Positions 59,999 through 64,000 of a DNA stretch of 64,000 bases are shown here, piece by piece (the stretch's first letter is position 1; each line of letters begins with the position of its first letter). The translations under genes and the position numbers were made by a program. A model generated the notes under the pieces. The model saw only the letters and a program-made list of their open reading frames with translations, ran no database searches and was not told where the DNA came from. The DNA comes from Fistularia commersonii (taxonomy: Eukaryota; Chordata; Actinopteri; Syngnathiformes; Fistulariidae): positions 14,171,758-14,235,757 of the forward strand of contig JBBMNZ010000001.1 of assembly GCA_037954325.1 (NCBI GenBank), read 5' to 3'.

Positions 59999-62900
59999 CT
60001 CATTAAAAATGACAGATTTTGTCACTATCAGTTGTATAGTTCTGAGACGCTTTCGCACATAATTTCTACAATTTTTCACTTATGATCCAACTATGGCAGA
60101 TATGCAGCAGCAGCTAATTATTTCCCCTCTTTCTCTCCACATTTTCAATTGCAAAACCACTGGTAAAAACTAGAAAAGACAAGACAGCTAACGTCAACCC
60201 CGCCGGTGGAGGCCAGCAGAAGCCTCAAATGAAAATGTGCAAATCAGTTCATAGAAGAGGGCAAGCATGTGGCAAATATAGAAAAAAAAAAAAAACCTTT
60301 CCTCTTTGCTTCAGTACTCCAAGAACTTCATGTTTCATTCATGTCACAAAGCCACAACCTGGAAAGCAAACCTTTTGACGAGCACCACAAGTTTGTAACT
60401 GGATTATCTGTCATTAAAACAAAGCCTCTCTCTGCCTTTTTTCTGTTTGGCCATTTTGAAAGAAATAAGGACAACAGCTTTACTTTAGGCACATCTAGAT
60501 TGGATCTATCGCTTCCATATGCCCAAAAAATTTGAGGAACAGTAAAACTTCCTGAAATCTTTCCGTTTGTCATTTGACCAAATTTGTAGAGGAAGGTAGA
60601 TTACGCAAATTTCATTTTTAATAGATCATAACAAAATAATTACACAAACAAACAGAAACGGTTAAAAAACAATAACACGCCATATACGCAATGAAGTGTT
60701 TGTGTCATACAAACATCCACTCACAGAGACACACCCCCAACTCTATGTGTGTCCCTAGGCGATCCAAAAATGGTTCTGATGCAGCACCATCAGTGAGTAA
60801 ATGCAATCTAGATATTAGCTCCTGACTGAGACTGACTGAATTCAGATGATAGGAAAAGTCAAGTGATGAATTTCAGCCTTTTTAAAAAAAAAAATCAATG
60901 ACTAAAACAAGTTATTTCCAACCCATTTAGTCTTGTGAGTTCACAGGTGCTTCCAACCCCAATGTTAGAATATCTGAACAGAAAGTAACTAATTTGGGCG
61001 ATAAACATCGTATGATAGGGGTGTTGACTAAAATAACACTGAAATTTTTGTGCATAATGCTCTCTTGCTCCTTGACTTTACCTAATTTTAATCATTATTT
61101 ACAATAACAAATTAACTTGAAAGATACAGTAATCTTTTGTTTGCTCAAGGATGACTACATCATCCCCACACCGTTGCCAACATTCCTGAACTGTTTTAAA
61201 CAGCTGCCCACTTAACAAATGAATGAACAGAAGATATGCAGAAAAGACGACCCAAAGTGCCTTTCTTCACAGTAAATCAAGTGCTAAGTATCTGATCCTG
61301 GTTTATTTCTGCCATAAAACAGACCAAAACTAACATTTTATTTCACTCATTCACTTACTTTAATTTCTTGTAAACAATTTCCTTTTTCTTTCTCCTTTCC
61401 TTTTCCCTATAATAAATTATATCATTAATGAGAGCAACAAATGGTGAGAAAGGCCACTTGGGACAATGGAAGCGGGACTTATCTTGATGAATCTTACTGA
61501 AAATTGGATAAATATGTTGTTTCCTTGTCTCTTCCTACAACATTTGTCATACATTTGTTTGTCCAGAGACAACTTTCTAGTTTCCTAGTGTTCAGAAAGG
61601 GAAGCAATTATAAAGTATTAGAAACATCCTTTTTTGACTGAGAGAACTAAATCACTTGCCACGGCGGGCCCTCCTAGCTTTCTCATCACAGGATGTCTGT
61701 ACATTACCTCACTGGATCTGGCTTCACAGTATTTCCCTGATATGCTACTTCGTCTCTGGAAGAGATTTTTCAAGAAACCCATACAGCTGAAGATCCTCCA
61801 TGGATCCATCCATGGATGGATGGATTGATTGTTGTATGCTTTAAGGTCATTTTAACATAATGTTTAAATATGTAGTTCATCTTACTTTTGTAAGACAGTG
61901 CACTGTGACCCTTCTGTTTAGTGAGTCTGCCATTAAGACAGATACACAAATAGATTGATTTATTGATTGTTTTTAGTCTCGACATTGAAATGCATGTTTG
62001 AGCCCTCAATGTCTCGAGGGGTTCTTGAGACCAAGGAAAAGTTACTGTGGCTGAGAGAGTGAATTTGTGCCTCGGGGAACTAGTATAGAATCATCACATC
62101 AGCCAAATATAATGCCATAAAGGGCACTACTGGCAGCTGTGAGCAAATTATGACAAAAAGAAAAGACATGCAACAAAATGGGATCCCTGAGGGTTTACAT
62201 GTCAAGAAGGTTCTTGAGAATTCCTGTCATTCCATGCAATAACATTTTTCCACTGGTCTAATGAAAGAAAACACTGCAAACTTAAAATCATAATAGCTTC
62301 AATATTTTTAGACCCAAACCATGATAAAATCTAAAATTAGAATTCAATTAATCTTGAAAAACAATGCCCGATGCAGGATAATAATCTTGTGCGACCAAAG
62401 AAAAACAAAAGGGATCTTAAACTCATGTGAACAAAGCTACCCGCCCATGCATTTGTCAATTCACATAATAGCACATATATTGCAAAAACAACTGGTGTGA
62501 CCATGCGCCAATTCCCCCTTTTTCAGGCTCTATAAACAAAGGCTTGTCTGTGAACCTTAAAAGGCCAGAGATTCTAAAATGCCAGGAGACAAAACAAGAA
62601 GTCATTGCTTGTCGAGAGCCGTCATATCCTTTAACTTGGCTGCAGTTTTCACATGGACCACAGGGACCATCTGTACTACTATTCTATTACTATATGGACT
62701 GATTACGTCTTTAGTCAAACGTGCATGATTTCCAATGGGTAACATAGATTGTTGACAATACACCCCAAAAATGTCTAGTCCATTAAAACACAACTTTTTA
62801 GAGATGTAACTAACACAGACACAATCAAAAAGGACAAAAGAAATAAGAGTAAGAAAGGAAGAAAGAGAGATAAAATTAAGGTGCTTATGAATTGAAGTGA

Positions 62901-64000
62901 AACAATGTGGGACTTCCCTCTCAGCATTACTTTTTTGCTGTGTGCCAGCCTGGACATCCCTCAATATGCTGATATGACTTTGGATAAAACAACATCCCAC
63001 TTCAAACTAAGTATGTGCGCTGCTTCCGTCAAGTCAAGTTTGAATCTGAGACAAATGAATGTCTGAGATGCCTTTAGGCCACAACATCCCAAAGCCTTGC
63101 TTCATCAGAATAAACACCAGCCACCTCATGAGTGTTAGGGTATTTCCCCCTATTAGTGAATGTTTGGTTTATTCAACAACTGACTGCTGAGCAGCACTCG
63201 ATGTAAAATACAATAAATAATGGGATTTGTTGGAAGAGCCAGCAGAACTAATATATTCATGAGTTAGCTCATGCAGTGATGTGCAGCTTGGGATCTATGC
63301 AAGGAAGTTGGTTCAGTGAGTTGTCTGATTTCAGTGAGAATGTTCTCAAAGAACTGCAGGCTCCTCAACAAGTGGATTGTGAATTATGGGAATTTATTTC
63401 TAAAATGACAAAAATTGTAAAAAAGCAAGGTTATCTAAATAATGCTTTAAACCACAATTAGGGCAAGTGAGGTAGAAACTGGTCTCAAAAAGCAGAAGAA
63501 AATCAGGGAGGTTCAACTTCATAATGTCTTTCCGGTAATGATCTGATCAATCTGAAATTTATGAATCATCTGGCAGCACAAATGAGGCACAGTGAGGATG
63601 CAGAAAGCCTTAAGAATAGACGACAGAAGAAAACTTTACACCACTTGGCACAATTTTTGTGGCGCCTATTTACTGTTAAGTGATATATTGTAAGTATTAA
63701 GCAGATTTTAGATTAATACTTTCTGGAACAAAATGCAGCCAATTCAGCAGGACATCAGTGCTGTTTCAACATTAGCATAGTGTGGTGAGTGTCGGTTAAT
63801 ATCTCAACATTAGTGTACTTCAGTACTACATCTTTGGATAAATGTCTTTTAATATATTTTTCACTTGGTTCTGAGTCCAAAGTTGGGTTTAACAATCAAT
63901 TGTAAGCTTAAATGATATTTCTTTCAAACACGACTCCGGCATCTTTTTAATGGTCATCCTTCTGACATCAATGATGTCTGGTGCAGGTGATTGTTCTACA
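59999..64000. other. Probable ttll5 intron, nothing else seen
   Basis: No exon with plausible splice sites and TTLL5 similarity was found on the minus strand, and no gene on the plus strand. The next human exon to the 5' side (around ELQRLAEKQAARQY) has no match here, so it probably lies beyond the window. Confidence 0.5.

Noticed and set aside
61618..61809. 63-codon minus-strand ORF considered as a further ttll5 exon
   Set aside because: No resemblance to the TTLL5 tail and no suitable acceptor-donor pair in frame.

Overview
The window is vertebrate nuclear DNA, almost certainly from a ray-finned (teleost) fish. Genes are split by many GT-AG introns, and microsatellites are abundant. The dispersed repeats are of types common in fish genomes: an RTE-like LINE, a tRNA-related SINE-like family, a hAT element and a TA-flanked inverted-repeat MITE. 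Three genes were rebuilt exon by exon from the sequence: ift43 (minus strand, complete), tgfb3 (plus strand, complete) and the 3' end of ttll5 (minus strand). The order ttll5 - tgfb3 - ift43 and the relative orientations match human 14q24.3. That supports the gene names independently of the protein matches.

Layout. About 1-18,850 holds no exon I can support. It contains an RTE fragment, a SINE-like copy, a 487-bp hAT element, a 288-bp MITE, a 124-bp tandem duplication and long low-repeat stretches that could be conserved non-coding DNA. About 18,853-30,711 is ift43, with nine coding exons read right to left. About 30,712-31,946 is a compact head-to-head intergenic region. It has a perfect CRE and two X-box-like (RFX) sites on the ift43 side, and a TATA box plus a leader with 13 upstream ATGs on the tgfb3 side. 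About 31,947-43,266 is tgfb3, with seven coding exons encoding 404 residues. About 43,267-45,040 holds the converging 3' ends of tgfb3 and ttll5. About 45,595-59,268 holds the last four recognisable coding exons of ttll5, with a decayed RTE LINE, a 47-unit GATA array and two SINE-like copies in its introns. From 59,270 to 64,000 I see no further exon, and this is probably a ttll5 intron.

Functions. ift43 encodes a subunit of the ciliary IFT-A complex. ttll5 encodes a tubulin polyglutamylase that acts on ciliary and other microtubules. tgfb3 encodes a secreted TGF-beta ligand made as a latent precursor. No operon-like logic applies. The neighbourhood is an old conserved linkage group, with one divergent and one convergent gene pair.

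I did not find a wholly new system. The observations most worth checking are: (1) the tgfb3 pro-domain lacks the RGD integrin motif found in human TGFB3; (2) the tgfb3 leader carries a chain of upstream ORFs whose last member stops across the tgfb3 start codon (ATGA); (3) an exon-like antisense ORF with one in-frame TGA lies in tgfb3 intron 1.
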